63,095 nucleotides of DNA. It comes from an uncultured Aquimarina sp. Lineage in GTDB: Bacteria > Bacteroidota > Bacteroidia > Flavobacteriales > Flavobacteriaceae. Below the pieces are notes generated by a model, which was not told where the DNA came from, searched no databases, and was given only the letters and a program-made list of their open reading frames with translations. Positions 32,607 through 41,878 of the stretch are shown piece after piece. A program made the position numbers and the translations under genes. The stretch is from assembly GCA_937951135.1 (NCBI GenBank), contig CALFCI010000031.1, forward strand, positions 1-63,095, written 5' to 3'. Each line of letters begins with the position of its first letter. Positions within the stretch are counted from its first letter, which is position 1.

Positions 32607-33617
32607 ATGAATACAATATTCAAATCCCTCATCGTTATACTAAGCATTTTATGCAGCAGTTGTTCAGGACAAAAATCCAAGATAAATGGAGTAAGTTTTG
32701 TAGGTGCGCCTACAGCAATTAAAGCTTCGTCAGTTACTCCTGTTGTAGCAGTCAATGCCAATTGGGCTGCAGTGATGCCTTTTGGGTTTATACAAAACTT
32801 GAATGCTCCTACGGTAATTTTTAATGCTGAAAAGCAATGGTGGGGAGAACGACTAGAAGGTGTTAAAACAACCATACAGTTTTTACAGGCAAAACAAATT
32901 AAAGTAATGCTCAAGCCTCAGATATGGGTGAAGCAAGGAGTATTTACAGGGAATATTAAAATGCATTCTGAAAAAGATTGGAATACCTTGGAAGCTTCTT
33001 ATGAGTCATTTATTTTATTATATGCGCAATTAGCGAATGAAATGGAAGTTCCAATTTTTTGTATAGGAACAGAGTTGCATACGTTTGTAAAACAACGACC
33101 GGAGTTTTGGAAGCAGTTGATTGTAAAAGTACGCGCGATATATACAGGGGAATTGACTTATGCTGAAAATTGGGATCAATATGATAACGTACCTTTCTGG
33201 AAGCAATTGGATTATATAGGTATTGATGCTTATTTTCCTGTAGCAACACAAAAAACACCCACGATTGCTAATCTAAAGAAAGGTTGGCAATCCCATAAAC
33301 GCAGCATCTATAAACTCCATAAGGAAATACAAAAACCAGTGCTATTTACAGAATATGGATATCGTAGTGTATACTATACCGGAAAAGAGCCTTGGGATTC
33401 TAGTCATAGTACTGCAAATGTAGATCTAGTTGCACAATCCAATGCATTAACGACAATTTATGAAGAGTTTTGGAAGGAGCCTTGGTTTGCTGGTGGCTTT
33501 TTATGGAAGTGGTTCCACAATCATAATGAAGTAGGAGGGGCTCAGGATAACCGGTTTACAGTTCAAAATAAACCTGCTGAAAACGTAATACGCTCCTTGT
33601 ATACTAAAAACAAATAA
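32607..33617 (+). CDS. GH113-like glycoside hydrolase lipoprotein
   Basis: 336 residues with a lipoprotein signal (IVILSILCSSCSGQ; lipobox LCSSC). The TIM-barrel text follows GH113 (beta-mannanase family): ISFVG at the start, IKVMLKPQIWVKQGVF, IFCIGTEL with the acid/base Glu, TYAENWDQYDNVPFWKQLDY, IGIDAYFP, VLFTEYGYRS with the nucleophile Glu, and WFAGGFLWKWF. Expected at the outer membrane acting on beta-mannose-type glycans. Preceded directly by the heptamer repeat; next gene starts 37 bp downstream. Confidence 0.87.
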   Translation: MNTIFKSLIVILSILCSSCSGQKSKINGVSFVGAPTAIKASSVTPVVAVNANWAAVMPFGFIQNLNAPTVIFNAEKQWWGERLEGVKTTIQFLQAKQIKVMLKPQIWVKQGVFTGNIKMHSEKDWNTLEASYESFILLYAQLANEMEVPIFCIGTELHTFVKQRPEFWKQLIVKVRAIYTGELTYAENWDQYDNVPFWKQLDYIGIDAYFPVATQKTPTIANLKKGWQSHKRSIYKLHKEIQKPVLFTEYGYRSVYYTGKEPWDSSHSTANVDLVAQSNALTTIYEEFWKEPWFAGGFLWKWFHNHNEVGGAQDNRFTVQNKPAENVIRSLYTKNK

Positions 33618-33654
33618 TAGTTTAAAGAAATAGAGATCATTACGATTAGAAATC

Positions 33655-34911
33655 ATGAAAAAAAGTATGCAAATTTTGTTAGTGTTGTGTTGTGCTATTG
33701 CAACAGCTCAGGAGTATCGAGTTACTGACTTTATAGTTCAGGGAAACAAAAAAGCAAAAACCGAAGCTATTGCAAAGTTGTGTACTATCAAACAGGGGAG
33801 TGTTTTAGATTCGTTACAAATTGAAAAAGATATGATTCGATTGAAGCGATTACCATCAATTGCCCATGCATATTACGAAGTATCTTCAGGTACCGAAGGG
33901 TATAAAGTAGTCTATGGCGTGCAAGAAAATTTCACTATTATTCCTTCTGCCAATGTATATACGACCAATGATGATGAATTTGCATATCGAGTAGGTGTAT
34001 ATGAATTTAATGCTTTGGGTCGCAATATTACTATAGGTGCGTATTATCAAGATGATATTTATAGCTCTTTCGGTGCCAATTTTAGAGCACCTTTTTTGTT
34101 TCATAAGAATTTTGGAATTGCCTTGAATTATCAAAATTTGACGACCCAAGAACCTGTTTTTTTAGAGAATGGTATTGCAGATTATAAATACAATAATACA
34201 TCTTATGAGCTTTTAGGATTATATCAGTTTGACTTTAAAAATCGGATAGAGGTAGGAATTAATTACTTTAACGAAGAGTATTCGTATAAAAGTGGGGCTA
34301 CTGCACCAGAAGTTCCGCAAGAGTTTGATGTAGATAAACTATTGTATAAATTAATTTATGAATATACTACATTAGATTTTCACTTTCAATATGTATCTGG
34401 GTTTAAAAGTGTATTCAATTTTCAATATGTAGTGAGTACAGCAGCAGTACTGCCTGATTTTGTAATTGGGTGGAATGATTTTTTATATTATCAGCGGATT
34501 GGTAAAAAAGGCAATTGGGCTTCTCGATTGCGATTAGGATTAGCAACCAATGACGATTCTCCATTTGCTCCATTTACAGTAGATAATAACCTGAATGTGC
34601 GAGGAGTAGGGAATATAATTGATAGAGGAACAGGAGTGGTGGTATTGAATACGGAATATCGCCATACTGTATATGAAAAAGATTGGTTTGCACTGCAAAG
34701 TAATATTTTTGTAGACGCAGGAAGTTGGCGAAACCCAGGGGGTGATTTTGGAGATTTTAGCGATAGTAAAAATGTAAGGATATATCCAGGTGTTGGATTA
34801 CGATTCATTCATAAAAAGATTTTTAACGCCATTTTTAGAATTGATTATGGATATGGTGTTACCGATGATGCTACACGTGGATTGGTGTTTGGGATTGGAC
34901 AATATTTCTAG
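33655..34911 (+). CDS. Omp85/TamA-type outer-membrane protein with one POTRA domain
   Basis: 418 residues: signal peptide (MKKSMQILLVLCCAIATAQ), a single POTRA domain (about 20-90, YRVTDFIVQGNKKAKTEAIA; SLQIEKDMIRLKRLPSIAHA), then a 16-strand-like barrel ending in aromatic GIGQYF. NVRGVGN and GVVVLNTEYRH resemble the (V/I)RGY-type loop-6 region. BamA-related proteins insert or translocate outer-membrane proteins or lipids; with one POTRA this is a minor family member. It may share a transcript with the GH113-like gene. Confidence 0.85.
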   Translation: MKKSMQILLVLCCAIATAQEYRVTDFIVQGNKKAKTEAIAKLCTIKQGSVLDSLQIEKDMIRLKRLPSIAHAYYEVSSGTEGYKVVYGVQENFTIIPSANVYTTNDDEFAYRVGVYEFNALGRNITIGAYYQDDIYSSFGANFRAPFLFHKNFGIALNYQNLTTQEPVFLENGIADYKYNNTSYELLGLYQFDFKNRIEVGINYFNEEYSYKSGATAPEVPQEFDVDKLLYKLIYEYTTLDFHFQYVSGFKSVFNFQYVVSTAAVLPDFVIGWNDFLYYQRIGKKGNWASRLRLGLATNDDSPFAPFTVDNNLNVRGVGNIIDRGTGVVVLNTEYRHTVYEKDWFALQSNIFVDAGSWRNPGGDFGDFSDSKNVRIYPGVGLRFIHKKIFNAIFRIDYGYGVTDDATRGLVFGIGQYF

Positions 34912-34932
34912 AGACGCAAAATTTTGCGTCTC
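34911..34932. repeat. 22-bp perfect palindrome at the gene end
   Basis: GAGACGCAAAA followed at once by its complement TTTTGCGTCTC, starting at the last base of the preceding stop codon. A degenerate second arm (ATTTTGCATCTCT) follows near 34951. Could act as a terminator or be a dispersed repeat. Confidence 0.8.
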
Positions 34933-35023
34933 CACGCTTTGTATATCAATATTTTGCATCTCTATTATTGGTATATTGTAATTGATTTTATAGACTACAA
35001 ATAATCTTTATTAAAACAATAGT

Positions 35024-35320
35024 ATGGCAAACCAAATAAAACAAATCATTGGCATTATTATGCTAATCATTATGTGCATTGCATGTACGAATACACATGA
35101 GTACCCAGCAGAAGCGGTGAGCACGTTTAAGGCTTCTTGCGTATCTAGTAGTGGTAATAAACAAATGTGTGCTTGTGTTTTAGAGAAAATACAAGAAAAA
35201 TATAGCTATGAAGACTTTTCAAAGATCGAAAAAGCTATTGGAGTAGGAGGGGATACCGTTGATTTTATGGCTTTCGTTGAAGAGGTTAAAAGAACTTGTG
35301 CGACAGTACCTGCACCATAA
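35024..35320 (+). CDS. Small cysteine-containing lipoprotein
   Basis: 98 residues with a lipoprotein signal (IIMLIIMCIACTNTHEY). The mature part has conserved-looking cysteines (FKASCVSS, QMCACVLEKIQEKYSYEDFS, KRTCATVP). The F--C-----------C-C---k-----y pattern recurs in short envelope proteins of other bacteria, but I do not know a function. A bidirectional-type terminator follows at 35459. Confidence 0.75.
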   Translation: MANQIKQIIGIIMLIIMCIACTNTHEYPAEAVSTFKASCVSSSGNKQMCACVLEKIQEKYSYEDFSKIEKAIGVGGDTVDFMAFVEEVKRTCATVPAP

Positions 35321-35458
35321 TAATAGTTTCATACACATTGTGGAGTCTAATTCTCTGAGGCTTGCCTCGATAGTAATGGGATAGTGAATCTGTTTCACAG
35401 CTCCCGCTATCTCTAGTGGCGCTATGAGTAAGTGATACAGCTATGTGATCATAAACAT

Positions 35459-35494
35459 AAAAGCAGTTACACCCCTTGGGGTACAACTGCTTTT
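35459..35494. terminator. Bidirectional terminator
   Basis: AAAAGCAGTT ... AACTGCTTTT with an inner ACCCC/GGGGT stem, flanked by A- and T-tracts on both sides. It separates the small lipoprotein gene (plus) from the convergent beta-helix lipoprotein gene (minus). Confidence 0.9.
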
Positions 35495-35538
35495 TATTGT
35501 GCCAATTCCTGTCCTTATGTTGGTATAAAGGAGTTAGA

Positions 35539-36861
35539 TTAGAAACGGGTCCAATCTGAAGTCCAGTTATCCCCTTCTTGTAATGCTCCAGCATAATTCG
35601 CAGGATCAAAGAACGAATTTAGGGTAGAAGGGTCAAAATTATCTACTCCATCTATAGCAGTTGTATATTGATAAGTACCTCTAAATCCACTAATTTTAAA
35701 ATCAGCAGGAACAGCAGTTCCTGTACTATTAAAAGGATCTCCAGCGCCGTCTATGGTAAAATTGTTGAAGGTTGTAAAGTCAGCAAGATCTACAGTTGCT
35801 CCGCCATGATCTAGATCAAATGATTTAGGATTATCAATAATAGAATTGCGAACGATCACGGCACTAGCATTAAGGTTAATTAAGGTTTGATCATCATCTA
35901 CTTCGATTCCTTTTCCAGGAAAAGAGGTAATAATAGCGTTGTATAAAGTCACCTTTGTACCCGCTCTAAACTCGATACCTTTATTTTCACCATCACCATC
36001 ATCCGCACCGATTAAGGTGATATTTGATAGGGTAGGATTAGAGAACGGTGCTGCATCTGGTGTAGCAGATAAGTTATCGGCTTCAATACCTTTATCTCCG
36101 GCTACAGAAGTTTGCTGTGCTATCCAAAATTGACCATTACCAACCCACCCATCAGTCCAATCAAAAGAATCATCACCAGCACCCGTTACAAGCGCATATT
36201 TAAGGTTTACGGTACCTCCAAAAAACTCGATACCATCATCATTACCATTAAAAGTCTGGATATACTCCAATGTAGTTCCATTGCCTACACCATATAATGA
36301 AAGCCCATTGTACTCTGCATCATCATTAATTTTACCTCCAGTATATTCTAAACGCACATACCGCAATACTCCAGAGTTATCTGTAGCATCGGTACCTCCA
36401 TAGGTTAAATTGGCAACTTCTGTAGTCGCTACAGTTCCTCTATTAATAGGAGCTCTACCTGCCAAAAGTAATCCTCCCCAATCTCCTGCATTTGGAGTAC
36501 ATTGATTAGAAGTAAAAACAATAGGCTGACTAGCTGTGCCTTCTGCCATGATAGTGGCACCTTGTTCGATAGCTAAATAAGAGAATACACCTCCAGTGTT
36601 ACCTGCAATAATTTTTGTACCAGCTTCAATGGTTAAGGTAACACCGTCTAAGACAGATACTCCTCCTTGTAATTCATAGATTTCATCAGCAGTCATATTA
36701 AAATCTTGTGAAATCTCACCTTGTAGTATGACAGTTCCGGCATTATCTCCACAACTTTCTTTATTAATGATAACATCACCAATTGAATCCTCTTTAACAG
36801 TACAAGAATTACATAATAAGGCAAAAACACATACGGTTAGTAATACTTTTTTAATTGTCAT
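35539..36861 (-). CDS. Right-handed beta-helix lipoprotein
   Basis: 440 residues with a lipobox (FALLCNSCTVKED). The body has parallel beta-helix text (GVTLTIEAGTKIIAGNTGGV; GTASQPIVFTS; GDWGGLLLAGRAPINRGT; NGLSLYGVGNGTTLEYIQTF; NDDGIEFFGGTVNLKYALVT). Such proteins are often misannotated as multidrug transporters and are usually surface-exposed. It follows the TonB receptor gene after 27 bp on the same strand and is probably its surface lipoprotein partner. Confidence 0.85.
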   Translation of the reverse strand: MTIKKVLLTVCVFALLCNSCTVKEDSIGDVIINKESCGDNAGTVILQGEISQDFNMTADEIYELQGGVSVLDGVTLTIEAGTKIIAGNTGGVFSYLAIEQGATIMAEGTASQPIVFTSNQCTPNAGDWGGLLLAGRAPINRGTVATTEVANLTYGGTDATDNSGVLRYVRLEYTGGKINDDAEYNGLSLYGVGNGTTLEYIQTFNGNDDGIEFFGGTVNLKYALVTGAGDDSFDWTDGWVGNGQFWIAQQTSVAGDKGIEADNLSATPDAAPFSNPTLSNITLIGADDGDGENKGIEFRAGTKVTLYNAIITSFPGKGIEVDDDQTLINLNASAVIVRNSIIDNPKSFDLDHGGATVDLADFTTFNNFTIDGAGDPFNSTGTAVPADFKISGFRGTYQYTTAIDGVDNFDPSTLNSFFDPANYAGALQEGDNWTSDWTRF

Positions 36862-36888
36862 TTTGATTATATTTTTATTGTTTTTGTA

Positions 36889-39693
36889 TTAAAGTTTATA
36901 CGTCAATCCTAAGCTAAAATTTACTCCATTGTTGAAATTATACGTAGTAAATTCTTGTCCTAAATCTTCTTGGTTTTGGTAGCGTTTTATCGCTGGATTT
37001 AATAAATTTTTGGCTTTCAGGCTAATTTCGATATGCTCTCCAATTTTATCTTTGATATTAAAATTCAATGTGCCAAATCCTTGTTCAAAAATATCACCTA
37101 CACCATTTCCACCTGCCGAGTATACACGATCTCCAAAGATGTTGAAATCTATAGTAGCGTTAATATTATGTCCTTCTAATTGTTTAGCATAGGATACATT
37201 GGCGTTGATTAAGTATGGAGAAGCCCCTTGTAGTTGACGTTCTAAATTGGTAGGGGCAATATTTGAACCATTAAATGTAGTTATCTCAGGGTTTAGTGTC
37301 ACTTGCGTATACATTAAGGTTCCATTTACGCCAGCAGTAAAGTCATTCCAAACAGATTCTTCTTGCTTAAATAGATTTCCAATATTTTTTTTATATTCTA
37401 ATTCAACGCCTATAATAGTTGCTTCATCAGAATTGATAAACGTATTTACATTAGAAGCCGAAGCCACAAACACTTTTTCGATAGGATTATCAATATATTT
37501 TCCAAATACAGTAGCCGTAACAAGCTCGCCAGAATGTTCGGGAAAGTATTCCCATTTTAAGTCTACATTATAGTTATCGGAGTTGGTTATAATAGGATTT
37601 CCTAAAGTAGTTTCGGTAACGTCTTCATCTAAGAAAGGGGCAACTTCTGTAAATTTTGGTAAGGTTACCGTTTTACTAGCGGCAAAACGAAGGTTGGATG
37701 TATTATTGATCGCATATTTTAAACTTAAACTCGGTAAAATAAAAGTATCTTCTAACTGTTGTTGTCTAAATGGAATCGTTTCTAAGTCTTGTTGTTCCCT
37801 ATAGAATACATTTTGTTCGAACACCTCTACACGCACACCGCCATTAATAATTACCTTGGGGGATACCGCATATTGTAAATTCGCAAAACCGCCTAGCGTT
37901 AATAGATCGGCTTCATATAGCCGTACAGGGTTTAAATTTTCTAGGACAGTATACTCACCATTTAGAAAATTAACTTCATTCAATACTGCATCTGGATTAT
38001 CGAAGTCTACGTTTGTATTTCTAAGCGTATTAAGATTGTAATTTAATTGGTTTGATTCAAAATCTCGGTCTTTTTTACGAGCTGCAATTCCTAGATTTAA
38101 TTTATGTTTGAATGTATCATCTTCATCCTTACCAAAGTTAATGTCAACGTTTAACCTTCCTGAAAAATCCGTTTCATTTAATTCTTGATAAAAGCGTTGG
38201 TTATTCGCTAAATCAGGACTTGTGCGATTTCCTAAAACCAAGTTGCCATTTTGTAATGCTGTAAACACTAATTGTCTACGATCTGGAATTAATCCTTGAG
38301 CAACATTATAGGCACCACCCCAGCTTAAAAGGTATTTGTTGTCTTTTAATTGATGTTCTCCAGTCAACTGCTGTGTAAACAAATTGTTCTGTTCGTAAGT
38401 ACCTCTTCGCAATTGAATGTTAACATCAGTATCTTCGCTGCTGACCCCATCTGTGAATTCTCGAAGTTCATCTTGAGTATCGTTTACAAATAATGTAGTC
38501 GCTAGTATTTTGTTATTACTGTTCCAACGGTATCCGATGCTTCCTAGTACAGTAGTATTCGTTTTATATTGGTAACGATCTACGTTTTCAAAATTACCTA
38601 AGCCTGTTATGCTTTCACCTTGAGAGTTAAAAGCAGCTTGTTTTCCACCTAAAGCTGTTCTGTGGTTTTGACTAAACGAAGCTGAAACCAAAACATCTAA
38701 CTTTTTATAGTCTCCAATGGCAAAACTTTTTCCTCCGATTACATCAAACCCACCATCTGGAGCATTAAATCTTTTTTGAGGATTAAAAGAAGTGTCAAAT
38801 GGATAGTAGTTAATATCAGTACTCGTATAGTTGTAGTTTGGGATATCTAAGAAGACTGGAACCCTTCTAGATCCATCATCCAATCCCCAGTCATCATATT
38901 GACCTCCGTTTAAGAGGTAAAAGTTATTTCCTATCGCATTACTATTGACTCCTGTTTTAAAACCGATTTCAAAAAAACCTTTTCCTGGGCGATCTTTAGT
39001 ATCAATATTTACACTTGCACCTGCAAAATCTCCATAAAGGCTTGGATCATACGTTTTGTAAATCCCTAAATTTTCTACGATATCAGTTGGAAAAATACCA
39101 AGGTCAATCATTTTTAATTTTGGGTTTAATGAAGGAATCGGTAGTCCATTTAAGTAGGCGTTATTATAACGATCTCCTAGACCTCGTACATATAGTTTAT
39201 TGCCTTCTTTAGAGATTCCGGTAGCTTTGGTTAGTCCTGTAGCTACGTCACTTACTCCAATTTTTGACAATTCCTGAGCACCAATCTTTTGTTGTATAGA
39301 CACCGCATTTTTTTGTTCTAATAAGATAGCAGTCTCCGATTCTTTTTTGATGGTGGTTCTTATGATGACATCATCCAATTGTGCAGCGCTAGAGCCTAAA
39401 CTAGTATTTAGAGTAGTGGTTTGGTCTGCATTTACAATGATGTTTTCAATTTCTTTAGTTTCATATCCGATAAAGCTAAACTCTATAGTATAGGTGCCGG
39501 GATCGATGTTGTCTATCGTATAGAGGCCATCAAAATCTGTTTGCGAACCTTTAGCAGTTTCTTTAATAATAACATTGGCAAAAGGTAAAGGGCCATTGGC
39601 TTCTTTATCCATTAATAACCCTGAAATTGATCCAGTTTGTGCAGCAACGATATTCACAATGCATATCGCTACTAGGGTGAAAATTTTTTCCAT
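36889..39693 (-). CDS. TonB-dependent receptor with carboxypeptidase-regulatory-like domain
   Basis: 934 residues from ATG 39693 (the longer frame starts at a TTG). Signal peptide MEKIFTLVAICIVNIVAAQ, then a CarboxypepD_reg-like domain (GSISGLLMDKEANGPLPFAN; TIEFSFIGYETKEIENI), a plug (IGAQELSKIGVSDVATGLTK; KLYVRGLGDRYNNAYLNGLP) and a 22-strand barrel ending in FSLGLTYKL. It is not a SusC (no SusD follows; its partner is the beta-helix lipoprotein). Substrate unknown. The divergent AraC-type gene is a candidate regulator. Confidence 0.93.
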   Translation of the reverse strand: MEKIFTLVAICIVNIVAAQTGSISGLLMDKEANGPLPFANVIIKETAKGSQTDFDGLYTIDNIDPGTYTIEFSFIGYETKEIENIIVNADQTTTLNTSLGSSAAQLDDVIIRTTIKKESETAILLEQKNAVSIQQKIGAQELSKIGVSDVATGLTKATGISKEGNKLYVRGLGDRYNNAYLNGLPIPSLNPKLKMIDLGIFPTDIVENLGIYKTYDPSLYGDFAGASVNIDTKDRPGKGFFEIGFKTGVNSNAIGNNFYLLNGGQYDDWGLDDGSRRVPVFLDIPNYNYTSTDINYYPFDTSFNPQKRFNAPDGGFDVIGGKSFAIGDYKKLDVLVSASFSQNHRTALGGKQAAFNSQGESITGLGNFENVDRYQYKTNTTVLGSIGYRWNSNNKILATTLFVNDTQDELREFTDGVSSEDTDVNIQLRRGTYEQNNLFTQQLTGEHQLKDNKYLLSWGGAYNVAQGLIPDRRQLVFTALQNGNLVLGNRTSPDLANNQRFYQELNETDFSGRLNVDINFGKDEDDTFKHKLNLGIAARKKDRDFESNQLNYNLNTLRNTNVDFDNPDAVLNEVNFLNGEYTVLENLNPVRLYEADLLTLGGFANLQYAVSPKVIINGGVRVEVFEQNVFYREQQDLETIPFRQQQLEDTFILPSLSLKYAINNTSNLRFAASKTVTLPKFTEVAPFLDEDVTETTLGNPIITNSDNYNVDLKWEYFPEHSGELVTATVFGKYIDNPIEKVFVASASNVNTFINSDEATIIGVELEYKKNIGNLFKQEESVWNDFTAGVNGTLMYTQVTLNPEITTFNGSNIAPTNLERQLQGASPYLINANVSYAKQLEGHNINATIDFNIFGDRVYSAGGNGVGDIFEQGFGTLNFNIKDKIGEHIEISLKAKNLLNPAIKRYQNQEDLGQEFTTYNFNNGVNFSLGLTYKL

Positions 39694-40205
39694 TTTTTGT
39701 TTTATCAATAGGGGTCAAAACTATAATTGTTGTGGTGTTCTACCGAATATTTTAGATTAATTGTTTGTTGGTCTAAGGTTAATAAATTGTTACTCGTTTC
39801 CTTAAATAATAGGGGTATCTAAACTTAATGTTAAGAAGTGCTATGCAGCAATTGCTGTAAAACCATTGATACTAGGTGGTTTGTTGGTTTTTGAAAGAAT
39901 AGTTTGATCGTTTGGTAATTGCATTCCGAATAGCAGTGAAAGTAAAATGGAGATCGTATTAGCATTTGGGTGATACATTTTTTGAAGGAGTATCGCATGA
40001 GATAAAAAATAGGGTAGCCCTATTTTTTTTGCTATTTTTGAATGAAGTGGTTTAAGCGTTTTGGATTGAGGCGAAAATTCATGATTTTTTACCATTTTGA
40101 AGCCTTTTTTGAGTTGCATAGCATGGCTACGGAAGGATAAAAAGTCGAGAAAGTGTGAGAAATCATCATTTTTTAGCCAATTGAAAACGTTTAAACCACT
40201 TCAAT
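39694..40205. other. Intergenic region between the TonB receptor and the AraC-type gene
   Basis: TAGTTTTG on the minus strand (39716-39723) is a perfect -7 match 23 bp before the receptor start. The remainder holds one doubtful small ORF (39841-40119, minus). No clear inverted-repeat operator was found by eye. Confidence 0.45.
39841..40119 (-). CDS. Doubtful small ORF, unknown
   Basis: 92 codons from ATG 40119 (or 84 from 40095, MVKNHEF). The product has one hydrophobic stretch (ISILLSLLFGMQLP) and a Lys-rich N-terminus (KTLKPLHSKIAKKIG). No family recognised. It is open for longer than expected in AT-rich non-coding DNA and lies upstream of the TonB receptor on the same strand, but codon use is not distinctive. 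May be spurious. Confidence 0.3.
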   Translation of the reverse strand: MQLKKGFKMVKNHEFSPQSKTLKPLHSKIAKKIGLPYFLSHAILLQKMYHPNANTISILLSLLFGMQLPNDQTILSKTNKPPSINGFTAIAA

Positions 40206-41051
40206 ATGAAACTAGAGTATGTAAGTCCTAAAGACGAAAGTTGTTTTACACTCACCGATTTTAATTGTGAGCCTTCGTTACAACTATTAAAAGATAAAGG
40301 GTTATATAAAATTTTATGGTGCAAAACGGATACAGCTTCTATAGTAGTAGATGGGTATAGTCTGACCCTCAAAAAAAATCAAGTAGTGTTTTGTACACCA
40401 CTTAATATCTTAGAAATATCGGTGTCATCAAGTTTTATAGCCACTGTTTTTAATAGAGAGTTTTACTGCATACAAGAGCATGATGCTGAGGTTTCTTGCC
40501 AAGGCTTTTTGTTTTTTGGTTCCTCATTACCTCCGGTGATTACATTATGTGAGAAGGATGTTCAACGTTTTGAGACGATATTTTTTATTTTTCAGGAAGA
40601 GTTTGAAACCAAGGATCATATCCAAGGAGAGATGCTGCGTGTAATGCTAAAGCGATTACTCATACAATCTACTAGATTAATGAAGAAAGAGACCATACCA
40701 GTAGCTATGCCTAATGCTCAATTGGATATTGTACGTCAGTATCACATATTGGTTGAGAAATACTTTCGGGAAGAACATCAGGTTGCGGGGTATGCAGATT
40801 TGTTATTCAAATCTCCTAAAACATTGTCAAACCTTTTTAAACAACTAGGAAATAGGTCTCCATTAAAAGTGATCAATGACCGTATCATTTTAGAAGCAAA
40901 ACGTTTATTACTGTACTCTAATAAAACGGCTGAAGAAATTGCCTATGAATTGGGATATAAAGAAGCGGCACATTTTTCTAAGTTTTTTAAAAACCAAGTA
41001 GGAGAACCTCCAGTAGAGTTTAAGAAAAATAAGATAACGGTGGCTAAATAG
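40206..41051 (+). CDS. AraC-family transcriptional regulator
   Basis: 281 residues: an N-terminal cupin-like sensing domain and a C-terminal AraC DNA-binding domain with two helix-turn-helix units (HQVAGYADLLFKSPKTLSNL; NKTAEEIAYELGYKEAAHFS followed by KFFKNQVGEPPVEFK). Divergent from the TonB receptor gene, which makes it the natural candidate regulator of that system. Confidence 0.92.
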   Translation: MKLEYVSPKDESCFTLTDFNCEPSLQLLKDKGLYKILWCKTDTASIVVDGYSLTLKKNQVVFCTPLNILEISVSSSFIATVFNREFYCIQEHDAEVSCQGFLFFGSSLPPVITLCEKDVQRFETIFFIFQEEFETKDHIQGEMLRVMLKRLLIQSTRLMKKETIPVAMPNAQLDIVRQYHILVEKYFREEHQVAGYADLLFKSPKTLSNLFKQLGNRSPLKVINDRIILEAKRLLLYSNKTAEEIAYELGYKEAAHFSKFFKNQVGEPPVEFKKNKITVAK

Positions 41052-41191
41052 GGATATAGCTTCGAACCTAAAAACAGACCTTGTTTCTCTATTAAAAGTA
41101 GTCTTAAGGTAGAGTATAATAGTTACTTATCTTTTATTATACATACAATTAGTTTTATGTACTTATATATTTTTACGACTCACTGATCATT

Positions 41192-41764
41192 ATGGAAAAA
41201 CTCTTAGCCGAAATACAACACTGTACGCTTTGTGAAAAACAATTGCCACTTGGGCCTAGACCTATTGTAGCCGCACATTCCAAAAGTAAGATTCTTATTA
41301 TAGGACAAGCACCGGGATCAGTAGTGCACAATACAGGAGTGCCTTGGGATGATAAAAGTGGAGAGAACTTAAGAAAATGGATGGGTATTGATGCTGCTAT
41401 TTTTTATGATGCTGAAAAAATAGGGTTGATTCCTATGGGATTTTGCTATCCTGGTCGTGGTAAATCGGGTGATAACCCTCCTACAAAAGAGTGTGCCCCA
41501 AAATGGCATGCTCAACTTTTAGAACAAATAGAACAACCTGAACTTATACTACTGATAGGGAGGTATGCTCAAGACTATTATTTAGGTAAGCAATTAAAAC
41601 GAACATTAACCGAAACGGTTAAGAACTATGATGCTTATCTACCTGATTATTTTGTATTACCCCATCCTTCGCCAAGAAATAATATTTGGCAAGCCAAAAA
41701 TGAATGGTTCAAGATTGAAGTGCTTCCGGTATTACAATCAAAAGTGGCTGAATTACTTTTTTAG
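41192..41764 (+). CDS. Uracil-DNA glycosylase-superfamily protein
   Basis: 190 residues. The N-terminal CTLCEKQLPLG is followed by IIGQAPGSVVHNTGVPWDD (motif A-like GQAPG) and ends with FVLPHPSPRNN (motif B-like HPS). The family removes uracil or related bases from DNA; this branch (UDG-like) is common in Bacteroidota and its specificity is not settled. It stands between the AraC-type gene and the glycerol genes; followed by a terminator. Confidence 0.9.
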   Translation: MEKLLAEIQHCTLCEKQLPLGPRPIVAAHSKSKILIIGQAPGSVVHNTGVPWDDKSGENLRKWMGIDAAIFYDAEKIGLIPMGFCYPGRGKSGDNPPTKECAPKWHAQLLEQIEQPELILLIGRYAQDYYLGKQLKRTLTETVKNYDAYLPDYFVLPHPSPRNNIWQAKNEWFKIEVLPVLQSKVAELLF

Positions 41765-41803
41765 GAAACACTTTGCGATATAATATTCAGTTATTGAGTA
41801 ATA

Positions 41804-41843
41804 AAAAAAGCCCTTGTACACTAGAGTTTACAAGGGCTTTTTT
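41804..41843. terminator. Bidirectional terminator, UDG-like gene / glpK
   Basis: 15-bp arms AAAAAAGCCCTTGTA / TACAAGGGCTTTTTT with a 10-nt loop. It serves the plus-strand UDG-like gene (ends 41764) and the convergent glpK (ends 41879). Confidence 0.93.
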
Positions 41844-41878
41844 GCTTTTAATTCTACTACAAATGGTGTTCTCTAGGT

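Noticed and set aside
32519-32914. 131-codon minus-strand frame over the heptamer array
   Set aside because: Its repetitive GYRVSGI translation is produced by the tandem repeat; antisense to the GH113-like gene.
35286-35609. 107-codon minus-strand frame across the bidirectional terminator
   Set aside because: It runs through a strong terminator hairpin and overlaps both flanking genes.
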